This document shows, in pieces, positions 1-6,215 of a DNA stretch of 46,350 bases. How positions within the stretch are numbered: position 1 is the first letter of the stretch; the number at the start of each line of letters is the position of its first letter. This DNA comes from Planctomycetota bacterium (lineage in GTDB: Bacteria; Planctomycetota; JAJSAM01; JAJVHW01): contig JAJRPF010000068.1 in assembly GCA_024280885.1 (NCBI GenBank), positions 1-46,350 of the forward strand, in the 5' to 3' direction. The position numbers and the translations under genes are program-made. Under the pieces are notes generated by a model. That model was given only the letters and a program-made list of their open reading frames with translations, did no database searches and was not told the origin of the DNA.

Positions 1-2
1 AC

Positions 3-131
3 GAGACCAAACGTGCTCGGCGCGTGCTCCGCCGCGAAGCGGTGCTCGCGTCACTCGAAGAACTGGGAATGATCGAGAGGACCCGAGGCGGTCGGCCTCT
101 GCGCGCTGTCAAAGAGGACATCTTTTCGTGA
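3..131 (+). CDS. C-terminal fragment of a winged-helix-like protein (partial at window edge)
   Basis: An open frame enters from the left edge and stops with TGA at 129-131, giving the last 42 residues of a protein. The fragment is rich in Arg and Leu and contains LEELGMIERTRGGRP, which resembles the recognition-helix and wing end of winged-helix DNA-binding domains, where a GMI-E-R stretch is often followed by a Gly-rich turn. The family cannot be identified from so short a tail. Its 3' end overlaps the 3' end of the convergent lipoprotein gene by 23 bases, so this may be a junction between older sequence and the inserted small genes. Confidence 0.5.
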   Translation, partial: ETKRARRVLRREAVLASLEELGMIERTRGGRPLRAVKEDIFS

Positions 132-426
132 TCACTACAAGGACGGCATCGCGCGAGTCCGTTGCCGGATCTGTCGCGAGCCGCAAGAAGCTGTCAATTA
201 CCGCGAAACTGTCCTTGCTCATCGACTCGAACACGGAGGAGTCTGGCAGTTTCCCTCGCTTCGCGGATGGGTCCAGACCGCCCGCCTCAACGGACTGCGA
301 GCTCGACGACTCGGCTGACGATGACGTCGAGTGGTCGCGTACCGAGTCGCCGCAGCCAAGAGCGATCGGAACGCTGACGGCGATCATCGCCACACCGACA
401 ACGCCCCGACGAATTCGATGAACCAC
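109..426 (-). CDS. Small predicted lipoprotein
   Basis: This 105-residue protein has a basic N-terminus (HRIRR), a hydrophobic stretch at about residues 7-20 and a lipobox ending ALGC, so it is probably exported and lipid-anchored. A Ser-rich linker follows (STSSSAESSSSQS), then a short domain I do not recognise. I chose the GTG at 424-426 because an AAGGAGG ribosome site sits five bases upstream and the signal peptide then starts correctly; the longer frame has no such site. The upstream gene on the same strand ends in a GCCTAAC motif about 50 bases before this start, as in gene-cassette junctions. The C-terminal residues overlap the convergent gene at the window edge, so the natural 3' end could have been replaced. 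Confidence 0.6.
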   Translation of the reverse strand: MVHRIRRGVVGVAMIAVSVPIALGCGDSVRDHSTSSSAESSSSQSVEAGGLDPSAKRGKLPDSSVFESMSKDSFAVIDSFLRLATDPATDSRDAVLVVITKRCPL

Positions 427-474
427 GCGAACCTCCTTCGTTGCCGTCTGTAACTGCGCCCGTCCTAGCGGCGG

Positions 475-481
475 GTTAGGC
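475..481 (-). other. GCCTAAC motif containing a stop codon (attC-like, tentative)
   Basis: On the minus strand the TAA stop of the 128-residue gene lies inside GCCTAAC, which fits the RYYYAAC end of integron attC sites. A short imperfect inverted repeat (CGCC/GGCG) follows before the next gene's ribosome site. No matching GTTRRRY partner was found, so this is not a complete canonical attC. Confidence 0.3.
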
Positions 482-862
482 GTCGTCGTCTTCCCAATGG
501 ATGACCCGCTCATCGTGGCCTTCGAGTTCGAGCCACATGTCCGAGTACGGGCTCAAGCGGGGGACGGTGTCGCCCGGGTCGCATCTAACGACGCAGTTCA
601 AGACGGCAACTGCCTCACGCGCACACTCGACATCAGTCGCCCAGGGCCGACATTGTGTGTTGAACCAGACGGATGTGAAGGGTCCATCCTCGACCTTGGG
701 CATGATGACGATCGCTCCGTCTCCTTCTTCGAGGTGATACGCGATCGTCGTGTCGGTGGAGAACGGGCCGCTGGTCGAACCCACCATCGACCGCGCCCAC
801 TCGATTGCGCGCTCAAGTGGGCACCCGCACACGTAGATTTCGACATCCTGCTGGCGATTCAT
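476..862 (-). CDS. Hypothetical acidic soluble protein
   Basis: This is a 128-residue acidic protein with no signal peptide or membrane segment. It contains five cysteines (YVCGC near the start, then one each around QC, EC and NC-VRC) and ends in HWEDDDA. I do not recognise a family. Composition and third-position GC fit real coding sequence, whereas the opposite-strand frames are low-complexity shadows. The start ATG is 17 bases after the end of the 73-bp repeat (879-951), and the stop TAA is part of a GCCTAAC motif, so the gene is framed like a cassette. It is in the same direction as the neighbours on both sides. Confidence 0.6.
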   Translation of the reverse strand: MNRQQDVEIYVCGCPLERAIEWARSMVGSTSGPFSTDTTIAYHLEEGDGAIVIMPKVEDGPFTSVWFNTQCRPWATDVECAREAVAVLNCVVRCDPGDTVPRLSPYSDMWLELEGHDERVIHWEDDDA

Positions 863-878
863 GGCGAGAATCCCATAC

Positions 879-951
879 GCCTCACGCTCTGCCGCTCAGC
901 AGCGAGCGGCGGCCTGAAGTGTACTGCCCTCGTGGATCGGGTGCCCGCCGC
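879..951 (-). repeat. 73-bp dispersed repeat, copy 1 (attC-like end)
   Basis: This stretch matches 4781-4853 at 65 of 73 positions without gaps, including 35 consecutive identical bases. Read on the minus strand it carries the last codons of the upstream ORF, a perfect 7-bp hairpin (GCCGCTC/GAGCGGC, 6-nt loop) and ends in GTGAGGC, where copy 2 has GTTAGGC. The stop codon of the ORF falls in the hairpin. The arrangement resembles the 3' half of an integron attC, but the matching GCCTAAC arm is missing. Confidence 0.6.
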
Positions 952-1072
952 CCGCCACGTTCATGGACATCGTGAGGACGAACGCGGCCTGGAACGGCAT
1001 CCTGATGCTCGCGAGCACATCCCGGACGGTGACACGGCTCGGTGCCATCGGCGGGTCGGGCTCGTCGCTCAT
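896..1072 (-). CDS. Small membrane protein ending in the repeat-encoded tail
   Basis: This is a 58-residue protein with an N-terminal polar part (MSDEPDPPMAPS), one likely membrane segment around residues 28-44 and a C-terminus (GGHPIHEGSTLQAAARC) encoded by the 73-bp repeat. The start ATG overlaps the stop of the preceding gene as ATGA, which implies translational coupling. An unrelated protein at 4798-5091 ends with nearly the same 18 residues (GGNPSREGGTLQAAARC), so the tail belongs to the repeat rather than to the protein family. It is the last gene of a four-ORF minus-strand operon. Function is unknown. Confidence 0.5.
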   Translation of the reverse strand: MSDEPDPPMAPSRVTVRDVLASIRMPFQAAFVLTMSMNVAGGGHPIHEGSTLQAAARC

Positions 1073-1356
1073 CGGTTGAGCCACCACTCCTCGACGGCGA
1101 TGCAGGGGGCGAACAGACGCTGCCGCCAGGTCTTCGAGGTCGTCCAGTAGCTACGGTCGCTGATCCTGGCTGCGCCCGGAGGCGGGTGGGCTTCCACGTC
1201 GGTAATGACGTAGAAGTTCTCGAACACGCTGTTCGACCGCAGTTGGCCGTACGTCGCGACGTACCCGAGCAGGACGAGCAGGACGAGCACCACCCACGGC
1301 CACCGTCGCGGCCCTCGTGGCTTCCTCGGCGGCGGAGCAGAAGCCGCCTCGCTCAC
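1069..1356 (-). CDS. Small single-pass membrane protein, PCIAVEEWW family (paralogue 1)
   Basis: This 95-residue protein has a Pro/Arg-rich N-terminus (APPPRKPRGPRRWPW), one membrane helix at about residues 19-36 ending in GYVATY, a variable central part and the C-terminal signature APCIAVEEWWLNR. The plus-strand protein at 3005-3289 shares both ends (KPRGARRWPW and RPCIAVEEWWMNR), so the two are paralogues, although they lie on opposite strands about 2 kb apart. I chose the GTG at 1354-1356 because it overlaps the stop of the upstream 24-residue ORF (GTGA) and gives the same N-terminus as the paralogue. The N-terminus is probably cytosolic because of its positive charge. No function is known to me. 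Confidence 0.65.
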   Translation of the reverse strand: MSEAASAPPPRKPRGPRRWPWVVLVLLVLLGYVATYGQLRSNSVFENFYVITDVEAHPPPGAARISDRSYWTTSKTWRQRLFAPCIAVEEWWLNR

Positions 1357-1427
1357 TCGAATCGGTCCTTGAGCAGGACCGCCCACCACCTGTGCGGGCG
1401 ACGGGGAGGGGCGGGCTCGCTGTTCAT
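1353..1427 (-). CDS. 24-residue ORF, truncated N-terminus of the same membrane-protein family
   Basis: This short ORF begins with an ATG that overlaps the TGA of the upstream gene (ATGA) and ends where the next gene starts (GTGA). Its sequence (MNSEPAPPRRPHRWWAV) has the acidic, then Pro/Arg, then RW pattern that opens every member of the family, but it stops soon after the hydrophobic part would begin. It may be a decayed paralogue or a short coupling peptide that passes ribosomes on to the next gene. Confidence 0.4.
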   Translation of the reverse strand: MNSEPAPPRRPHRWWAVLLKDRFE

Positions 1428-1702
1428 CGTTGGCGCGACCCAACGACGAGCGAGAGACCCAGCAGTCCCAGCGCAGTCGCCAGTGGGCCGTAGACGCTGA
1501 GTCGCACCTTGATGGCGGTCCATCCTGTGAACCAGTCGTCTGGATCGTAGAAGTTGGAAATCTCAACGAAGCACGCGAGCGCCGTCAAGTTGAGCGCCAA
1601 GATGATCAACGCGGCGACAACCAGCCGCGCGTCAGCGGGGGCTCGTCTTCTTCGTTTCGGCGGAGGGGCCTCGGTGTCCACGCTGAGGACATGTTCGCAC
1701 AC
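1424..1702 (-). CDS. Two-helix small membrane protein
   Basis: This 92-residue protein has a basic, Pro-rich N-terminus (TEAPPPKRRRRAPADAR), a membrane helix at about residues 27-45 and a second at about 71-87, with a polar loop containing NFYDPDDWFTGW between them. It is the first gene of the coupled minus-strand operon and its stop overlaps the next start. The start used is GTG at 1702; a GTG about seven codons later, just before DTEAPPP, is also possible because no strong ribosome site separates them. I do not recognise the family. Confidence 0.55.
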   Translation of the reverse strand: MCEHVLSVDTEAPPPKRRRRAPADARLVVAALIILALNLTALACFVEISNFYDPDDWFTGWTAIKVRLSVYGPLATALGLLGLSLVVGSRQR

Positions 1703-1956
1703 CGACCAGGCGACCGGACTCGCCGATCGGGGCAGTCCGGTGCCGCGCTGACACGGGCGACGCGGATGATCTTCCCCGCCGAGTTACTGCGCGGCCGAGG
1801 CTCGATCTGGAAGCTCCCGGGTAGCGACTACCCCACTGCGCCGCCCTCGTCAGCGATGCCACGAGTCCGCAACCCGCGCAGCGATTGGCTCTCGCGCTGG
1901 ACGCCGAACCCGTGAGTTCCACCTGTCCGAAGAGGCCAGGAGGCAACACGGCAAGA
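1703..1956. other. Gene-free stretch with short similarity to 5095-5125
   Basis: I see no convincing gene here. The segment around 1765-1790 resembles that around 5100-5127 (both contain CCGCCGAG, one variable base, TACTGCG). Each lies upstream of a minus-strand membrane-protein gene, so the match may be a shared leader or the edge of an inserted unit. Confidence 0.3.
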
Positions 1957-2004
1957 CGGAAGAAGCACACGACGGAGCAGATCATCCGCAAGCTGCGGGA
2001 TGCA
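1957..2004 (+). mobile_element. Remnant of an IS3-family OrfA N-terminus
   Basis: Sixteen codons read RRKKHTTEQIIRKLRDA, which closely matches the start of IS3-family OrfA helix-turn-helix proteins (typically K-R-x-TxEQIIRKLREAE). The match ends abruptly and the frame continues into a serine recombinase segment, so this is a fragment left by an insertion or deletion. No IS3 ends or OrfB could be found beside it. Confidence 0.55.
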
Positions 2005-2444
2005 TGGCGTCGCGACTTCGACACGCTCGTCGTGCCGGCGCTAGACAGAATCGGAAGATCCGTGGTTCGCGTTGTCACGACGCTGGACGAGTTCCGCCGG
2101 TTCGACGTGGACGTCGTCAGTCTCCGCGAGGGCCTCGACTTCCGCGGGCCGTCCGGATCCGCGATGGCCGCGATCATCGGCGCCATCGCGCAGATGGAGC
2201 ACGAGGCAATCCGAACCCGAGTCACGGAGGGCTCCGTGCGGCTCAGGCGCGTGGAGTGCGTGTTGGTCGGCCGCCGCTCGAGTGGACCGACGAGGACCTC
2301 GCCAAGCTGAGACAGATGCGTGCGGACGGACTCTCGATGAAGGCGATCTCGGAGCAACTCGTTCTGTTCGACACGAAGGGGACGCCACGATCGCCGAGCG
2401 TGCCAGCGCTGTACCGGGCGATGAAGCAGAGCGGGAACGGGTAG
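2005..2444 (+). pseudogene. Truncated, frameshifted serine recombinase (resolvase/invertase)
   Basis: The first part encodes the second half of a resolvase catalytic domain: a segment equivalent to the usual VxxLDRLGRS (here VVPALDRIGRS), then VSLREGLDFRGPSGSAMAAIIGAIAQMEHEAIRTRV. At about 2236-2260 the homology moves to another frame, which supplies the linker and DNA-binding tail (ARGVRVGRPPLEW, then LRQMRADGLSMKAISEQL) and stops at 2444. The N-terminal part with the catalytic serine is missing and replaced by the IS3 fragment. The gene therefore cannot make an active recombinase. It lies just upstream of the plus-strand membrane-protein operon and may mark how that operon arrived. Confidence 0.75.
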
Positions 2445-2453
2445 ACTTCGGCC

Positions 2454-3008
2454 ATGGAGATCCCGGCACCCAGGCGCCCCCGTCGATGGTCGTCGGCGTG
2501 TTCGGGGACGCTGGCGCGGCTACTCGTCGGCGTCGTGCTGCTGGCGCTCGTCGCGTGGCCGGAGCGGCATCGCCGAGTGCGCCAAGTGCAACCGCTGACC
2601 GCAGTTCCCGCGCTCGATGCGCTCGATGCTCTCGATGAGTTCGACGATGATCGGTTAGATCCCGTGCTGAGGAGGCTCAACGTGGCTCTGCGCAGGATCC
2701 AGATGGAGAATCGCAAGTGGATTCTGGAGCAACGCGAGTTGCTTTCCTCGACGGCCACGTCTCGCGGCGCGTACCTCGTGACAGCGCCTCCATCCGTCGC
2801 GGCGTTGATGCCTCACAGTCGCATGTACGAAGCGGAGTTCGATCCTCTTGAGGCCGAGTTGGCCGCACTTCTCGTGCAACTCAGCGTATCGGTGAGCCGG
2901 ACCACCGACGAGCCGGTTGAGCCGGACCCAGCCTATCGCACGTTCATGTACCGCGACGCCGGTCTCCACGTCCTCCTCGACGTCATCCGCGACGTGATCG
3001 ACGGATGA
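2454..3008 (+). CDS. Hypothetical membrane-anchored protein
   Basis: This is a 184-residue protein with a basic N-terminus (APRRPRRW), a membrane helix at about residues 17-36, then a mainly helical soluble part with a repetitive acidic stretch (ALDALDALDEFDDD) and a long polar helix. The orientation is probably N-in, with most of the protein outside the membrane. It opens a plus-strand operon whose next start (ATG at 3005) overlaps its own stop as ATGA. The N-terminal pattern resembles that of the small proteins downstream. No known domain is recognised. Confidence 0.55.
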   Translation: MEIPAPRRPRRWSSACSGTLARLLVGVVLLALVAWPERHRRVRQVQPLTAVPALDALDALDEFDDDRLDPVLRRLNVALRRIQMENRKWILEQRELLSSTATSRGAYLVTAPPSVAALMPHSRMYEAEFDPLEAELAALLVQLSVSVSRTTDEPVEPDPAYRTFMYRDAGLHVLLDVIRDVIDG

Positions 3009-3289
3009 GCGAGGCGCGGGAGACCGATGAGAGCGTGGCTCCGCCGGGGAAGCCCAGGGGGGCGCGGCGATGGCCGTGGGCGGTGGTCGTGCTGCTGGTG
3101 GTCGCGTACGTCGGCTGTTACATGTGGCGCAGGGCGCAGCCCTACAATATCCACGGATTGTGGGCGGACAATGGGACGTGGCAGGTTATCGTGTTCCGTG
3201 ACACCGCCGACCCCTGGCCCCCCTTTGAGAGCCCGGGGCTCTTCCTCCGCCCCTGCATCGCCGTCGAGGAGTGGTGGATGAACCGATGA
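3005..3289 (+). CDS. Small single-pass membrane protein, PCIAVEEWW family (paralogue 2)
   Basis: This 94-residue protein has an N-terminal polar and Pro/Arg-rich part (APPGKPRGARRWPW), one membrane helix at about residues 25-40 followed by YVGCY, and the C-terminal signature RPCIAVEEWWMNR. It shares both ends with the minus-strand protein at 1069-1356, while the middle differs completely. The start ATG overlaps the upstream stop and the stop overlaps the next start, so expression is likely coupled along the operon. Two conserved ends around a variable middle suggest rapid diversification, perhaps of the part exposed outside the membrane. Confidence 0.65.
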   Translation: MSEARETDESVAPPGKPRGARRWPWAVVVLLVVAYVGCYMWRRAQPYNIHGLWADNGTWQVIVFRDTADPWPPFESPGLFLRPCIAVEEWWMNR

Positions 3290-3537
3290 CGACCGACGAG
3301 ACGCCTCCCCCTCGACGCGCCAGCGCGAAGCGGTGGCGAACGATGGTCACGCCCGTAATCGTCGTCGTTCTGTATGTGTCTGGCTACGCGATCGCCCGCG
3401 ATCAGGACGGCATCGTCTGGATCGACGATGCCAGCCCGCCGGGAACGGGGTTCTTCATTGAGCCCGCGACACCGTTGTACGTCTTCACCCCTCTCATGCT
3501 GCTCGAGCGACGCGCACGCAACTGGTGGGCGAAGTGA
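3286..3537 (+). CDS. Small single-pass membrane protein, same family (paralogue 3)
   Basis: This 83-residue protein follows the family plan: an acidic start and PPPRR, then KRW, one helix at about residues 21-35 ending in LYVSGY, a variable middle, and a C-terminal FTPLMLLERRARNWWAK that parallels PCIAVEEWWMNR in the other copies. I chose the ATG at 3286 because it overlaps the upstream stop (ATGA) and the longer GTG start at 3271 would lie inside the upstream gene. The stop overlaps the next GTG (GTGA). Function unknown. Confidence 0.6.
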   Translation: MTTDETPPPRRASAKRWRTMVTPVIVVVLYVSGYAIARDQDGIVWIDDASPPGTGFFIEPATPLYVFTPLMLLERRARNWWAK

Positions 3538-3791
3538 GCGACGACGCGACTACACAGCCGCCTCGGCCGCGACGACGTGGTGCGACTCGTCTTCGGCATC
3601 GGGTCGTGCTGGTGGTGGCGCTGCTCGGCGGGGTGTATGTGGCGGGGTACATCGGGTTGCGAGCCGGCGACGCATACCCTCTCGTCGAGGTGCTTGACCC
3701 AGTGACGTACTCGAACCTCGACGCTGGTGACTACGGACAGCTTGATGCGTTCGGCGCGACCAAGCACGTCTGGATCGGATACCAGGCGTGA
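3534..3791 (+). CDS. Small single-pass membrane protein, same family, lacking its C-terminal signature (paralogue 4)
   Basis: The GTG at 3534 overlaps the previous stop (GTGA) and gives 85 residues: MSDDATTQPPRPRRRG, a helix at about residues 23-40 with VYVAGY, then a variable part ending in HVWIGYQA. The usual C-terminal ERxxRxW-type motif is absent here but appears in the following overlapping ORF (3788-3910). The pair therefore looks like one ancestral gene split by a frameshift near 3788, or two coupled ORFs that together supply the full family plan. Confidence 0.55.
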   Translation: MSDDATTQPPRPRRRGATRLRHRVVLVVALLGGVYVAGYIGLRAGDAYPLVEVLDPVTYSNLDAGDYGQLDAFGATKHVWIGYQA

Positions 3792-3910
3792 CGAAGTTCT
3801 TCAACGTGTGGCCCCTGCCCGAGGATCGCACCTTGCTCCAAGTCACCTGGCAGATCCATGCGCCACTGCGGGAAGTTGAGGAACGGTTCCGGGACTGGCT
3901 CGCGAACTGA
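3788..3910 (+). CDS. 40-residue ORF carrying the missing family C-terminus
   Basis: A GTG overlapping the upstream stop (GTGA) opens 40 codons. The product starts MTKFFNVWPLPEDRTLLQ and ends HAPLREVEERFRDWLAN. The last part matches the C-terminal pattern of the family (P, two to three residues, hydrophobic, E, then aromatic or Arg, then W and N/K). It could be the displaced C-terminus of the protein at 3534-3791, made by frameshifting or after a real frameshift mutation, or an independent coupled peptide. It is the last ORF of the plus-strand operon. Confidence 0.45.
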   Translation: MTKFFNVWPLPEDRTLLQVTWQIHAPLREVEERFRDWLAN

Positions 3911-4368
3911 CGCGACGGCGGTGGTGGGCGGCCTCGTCTACCGCCTCGGCCGGCAAGCTCAGAACCCCAGACACCGTGGACATGCACGTATACGAAACAC
4001 TGTAATCCCGCCTTCGGCCACGCCCCCCTCCACCCGGTGCTTCGCGCGCGAGGGGCGCGCCCCCCACGGCATGCGTCGAGAGTCGCCGGATCGGCCGCTC
4101 GGCGACGGCTCCCGTGGCAGGGAACGCATCAGGCGTGCGCACGGAAGCGATACCGGGCCGGACGCACCCGCTCTCTCTGGCACTGCATGGATGCTCGGCG
4201 GCCGTAGTCAATCCCGATCCGGGCTCGCGGCAACCGAGATTATCGGGAGGCTGACGTTCGAGGCGGTGAGTTCGAGGAACTGTCGAACGATCACAGCCGC
4301 GAACCGTCAGCGGCTCCGCCGCGTGCCGCGCGCCCACCGGGCGCATGACGCGAGAACGGCCCGCGAAG
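3911..4368. other. Gene-free stretch of about 460 bases
   Basis: No frame on either strand has convincing protein composition; the long frames here are low-complexity Arg/Pro/Ala shadows typical of high-GC DNA. I see no tRNA fold or tandem repeat. It separates the end of the plus-strand operon from a large hairpin at 4369-4431 and may be decayed sequence. Confidence 0.4.
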
Positions 4369-4431
4369 TACTGAACCCGGATGAATTCCTCGGACGCGGC
4401 ACTGGGCCGAAGAATTCAACCGAGTTCAGTA
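4369..4431. repeat. 25-bp inverted repeat around a 13-nt loop, containing a stop codon
   Basis: The arms 4369-4393 and 4407-4431 are complementary at 22 of 25 positions. On the minus strand the TGA of the zinc-ribbon membrane protein (4416-4418) lies in the first arm. No T-tract follows, so it is not a typical Rho-independent terminator. The length of about 63 bases and the ends ACTGAAC/GTTCAGT resemble a degenerate attC site, but the ends miss the RYYYAAC consensus by one base. Confidence 0.55.
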
Positions 4432-4736
4432 TCTCGCGGCGGCGGCGAGTAGGTGGGCCCGTCCCCGCGCAGTGCGACGCCGCACCAATGGCAGTACCGG
4501 ATGCGAGTCGGGCTGCCGAGGACCGCCGCGCATGCGGGGCACCGCGAGTTCACGAAGTAGAGAACGAAGAGCGCGCACGCCGGGATCGCCAGCCAAGGCC
4601 CCCACTGAAGAAACACCGCGTCTGAGATCAGGCCGTCGCGGAAGCCGATCCAGGCAAGCGCCAACAGTAGAGCGGGCATTACAAGCAGACGCCCACGCCG
4701 CCGCCGACGAGCGAACTCGGCACGGAACTTGGCCAA
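4416..4736 (-). CDS. Two-helix membrane protein with C-terminal zinc ribbon
   Basis: This is a 106-residue protein. A basic N-terminus (EFARRRRRGR) precedes hydrophobic stretches at about residues 18-32 and 41-62. After these come CPAC and CHWC about 17 residues apart, the two knuckles of a zinc ribbon (4-Cys). The TTG at 4736 is the only plausible initiator in frame, because upstream in-frame codons (IKYSDEN) lack ATG or GTG before a stop; the ribosome site is weak. The stop lies in a large inverted repeat and the upstream flank is copy 2 of the 73-bp repeat. A similar membrane plus zinc-ribbon layout occurs at 6216-6605. Function unknown. Confidence 0.55.
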   Translation of the reverse strand: MAKFRAEFARRRRRGRLLVMPALLLALAWIGFRDGLISDAVFLQWGPWLAIPACALFVLYFVNSRCPACAAVLGSPTRIRYCHWCGVALRGDGPTYSPPPRDTELG

Positions 4737-4780
4737 GTTCTCGTCGCTGTACTTGATGGCGATCGCTCACCCCCTGACTC

Positions 4781-4853
4781 GCCTAACGTCCTGCCGCTCA
4801 GCAGCGAGCGGCGGCCTGAAGTGTACCGCCCTCGCGACTCGGGTTCCCGCCGC
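4781..4853 (-). repeat. 73-bp dispersed repeat, copy 2, ending in GTTAGGC
   Basis: This is the second copy of the repeat at 879-951 (89 per cent identical). On the minus strand it encodes the tail GGNPSREGGTLQAAARC of the gene at 4798-5091, contains a 7-bp perfect hairpin around the stop codon and ends in GTTAGGC, which fits the GTTRRRY recombination end of attC sites. The next minus-strand gene begins about 45 bases later. Confidence 0.6.
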
Positions 4854-5091
4854 TTGTCGGCTGCGGCTCCGGGTCAGGTCTCGGCGGCTGGACGCACATG
4901 ACTGCGAGAACGATCAGGCCAACGGCGACGCCGATCAGACCAAGTGCCGACACCAAGGCGTCGGTCCCGATCGCGGGCTCGGACATCGCGAACAAGGCAA
5001 GTACTCCGACGAGACCGAGCGACACACCGACGAGCAACTGCACGCCAGCGAGGATTGCGCCCCAACGCAGACCGGCGAAACCGGCGAGCAC
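4798..5091 (-). CDS. Small multi-helix membrane protein ending in the repeat-encoded tail
   Basis: This 97-residue protein has hydrophobic segments at about residues 10-35 and 44-66, then a Pro-rich linker (QPPRPDPEPQP) and a tail encoded by the 73-bp repeat (EGGTLQAAARC). The start is GTG at 5089-5091, the first initiator after an in-frame stop. The membrane part is unlike the protein at 896-1072, yet the tails match, which points to recombination at the repeat. No family recognised. Confidence 0.5.
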   Translation of the reverse strand: MLAGFAGLRWGAILAGVQLLVGVSLGLVGVLALFAMSEPAIGTDALVSALGLIGVAVGLIVLAVMCVQPPRPDPEPQPTSGGNPSREGGTLQAAARC

Positions 5092-5284
5092 CGCGACGAT
5101 TCATCTGGCCCGCCGAGCTACTGCGAGCTCATCCAGTGTCATCTCGCGTTGCACGACGTGGGCCGCGCGATGAAGCGGTGACGTGAGCACGCCTGGCCGT
5201 CTGATACCCTTCTCGCGGAGACGCGGGATGGCAGGACCAGCATCCGGCAGCGCGCGCAGACCATCGCGGTGGGGAGAGTGACAC

Positions 5285-6193
5285 TTGGCGGTTCCCGGCT
5301 TCCAGAGCATGACGCTTCCCATCCTGAGAGGGCTCGCCGATGGCGGTGTCGCCACGCTGGGGCAGATCCGGGGCGACGTCTCCAAGCACCTGAAGCTCTC
5401 GGAGAGCGATCTCGCGGAGATGCTCCCGAGCGGCAAGCAGACCGTGCGCGCCAACCGGGTTGCATGGGCGTGCGTCTACCTCGCCAAGGCCGAGCTGCTA
5501 CGGCGCCCGAAGCGAGGGTCGTATCAGGTCACCGATCGTGGCATCAAGACGCTCAAGGACCCGCCAGCGCGTATCGACATCACGTACCTGGAGCGGTTCC
5601 CAGAGTTCTTGAAGTTCCGACCTGCTACCAAAGGCAAGAAGGCGAAAAAGAAGGACGTCCCCGTCGATCCAGACGTTCCGCCATTGGAGCAACTCGAACG
5701 AGCCCACGAGCAGCTCCAGAGTGCGCTCGCTGATGAGGTGCTGGAGCAGGTCATGGCATGCTCGCCGCAGTTTTTCGAGAGCCTCGTGGTGGAGCTGCTC
5801 GTGGAGATGGGCTACGGCGGCTCGATCCGCGATGCAGGCGTCGCCCTGGGCAAGTCCGGCGACGAGGGGATCGACGGGATCATCAAGGAGGACCGTCTGG
5901 GTCTCGACGTGATCTACGTGCAGGCGAAGCGGTGGAGCGGGACCGTTGGTCGCCCTGAGATCCAGAAGTTCGTGGGTGCGCTGCATGGCAAGCATGCGCG
6001 GAAGGGCGTGTTCCTCACGACGGGGGCGTTCTCCAAGGGCGCACGCGAGTACGCGCAGAGCATCGACTCCAGCGTTGTCCTTGTGGACGGCGAGCTACTC
6101 GGGACCTTGATGATCGAGCACGGGCTGGGCGTGTCGAGCTACGAGTCGTATGCGGTGAAGCGGTTGGACTCCGACTACTTCGCCGAGGACTGA
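5285..6193 (+). CDS. mrr: Mrr-type type IV restriction endonuclease
   Basis: This 302-residue protein has the two-domain layout of Mrr. Residues 1 to about 95 are an N-terminal winged-helix-like domain (Mrr_N: starts with FQSMTLPILRGLADG and contains YLAKAELLRRPKRGSYQVTDRG). After a Lys-rich linker (GKKAKKKD), residues about 155-285 are the Mrr catalytic domain, with FESLVVELLVEMGYG and the PD-(D/E)xK-like core GDEGIDGII followed by YVQAKRW. The Asp in GIDG and Q-x-K are the expected metal-site residues. Mrr enzymes cut DNA carrying methylated bases. The TTG start at 5285 has GGGGAG nine bases upstream. No methyltransferase or other restriction subunit is nearby, so it is a solitary defence gene in the island. 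Confidence 0.9.
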   Translation: MAVPGFQSMTLPILRGLADGGVATLGQIRGDVSKHLKLSESDLAEMLPSGKQTVRANRVAWACVYLAKAELLRRPKRGSYQVTDRGIKTLKDPPARIDITYLERFPEFLKFRPATKGKKAKKKDVPVDPDVPPLEQLERAHEQLQSALADEVLEQVMACSPQFFESLVVELLVEMGYGGSIRDAGVALGKSGDEGIDGIIKEDRLGLDVIYVQAKRWSGTVGRPEIQKFVGALHGKHARKGVFLTTGAFSKGAREYAQSIDSSVVLVDGELLGTLMIEHGLGVSSYESYAVKRLDSDYFAED

Positions 6194-6215
6194 GCGCAAC
6201 ACAAGGGGGTGCAAG

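Noticed and set aside
1632..2357. A 241-residue minus-strand frame opposite the recombinase remnant
   Set aside because: The plus strand has real recombinase homology here; the minus frame is Arg/Ser-rich without motifs.
3858..4625. A 255-residue open frame on the plus strand
   Set aside because: It is Arg/Pro/Ala-rich, has no domain-like pattern and crosses the zinc-ribbon gene on the opposite strand; it is a high-GC shadow.
5101..5284. A possible tRNA or small RNA before the Mrr gene
   Set aside because: Short stems can be drawn, but no cloverleaf, anticodon arm or terminator could be supported.
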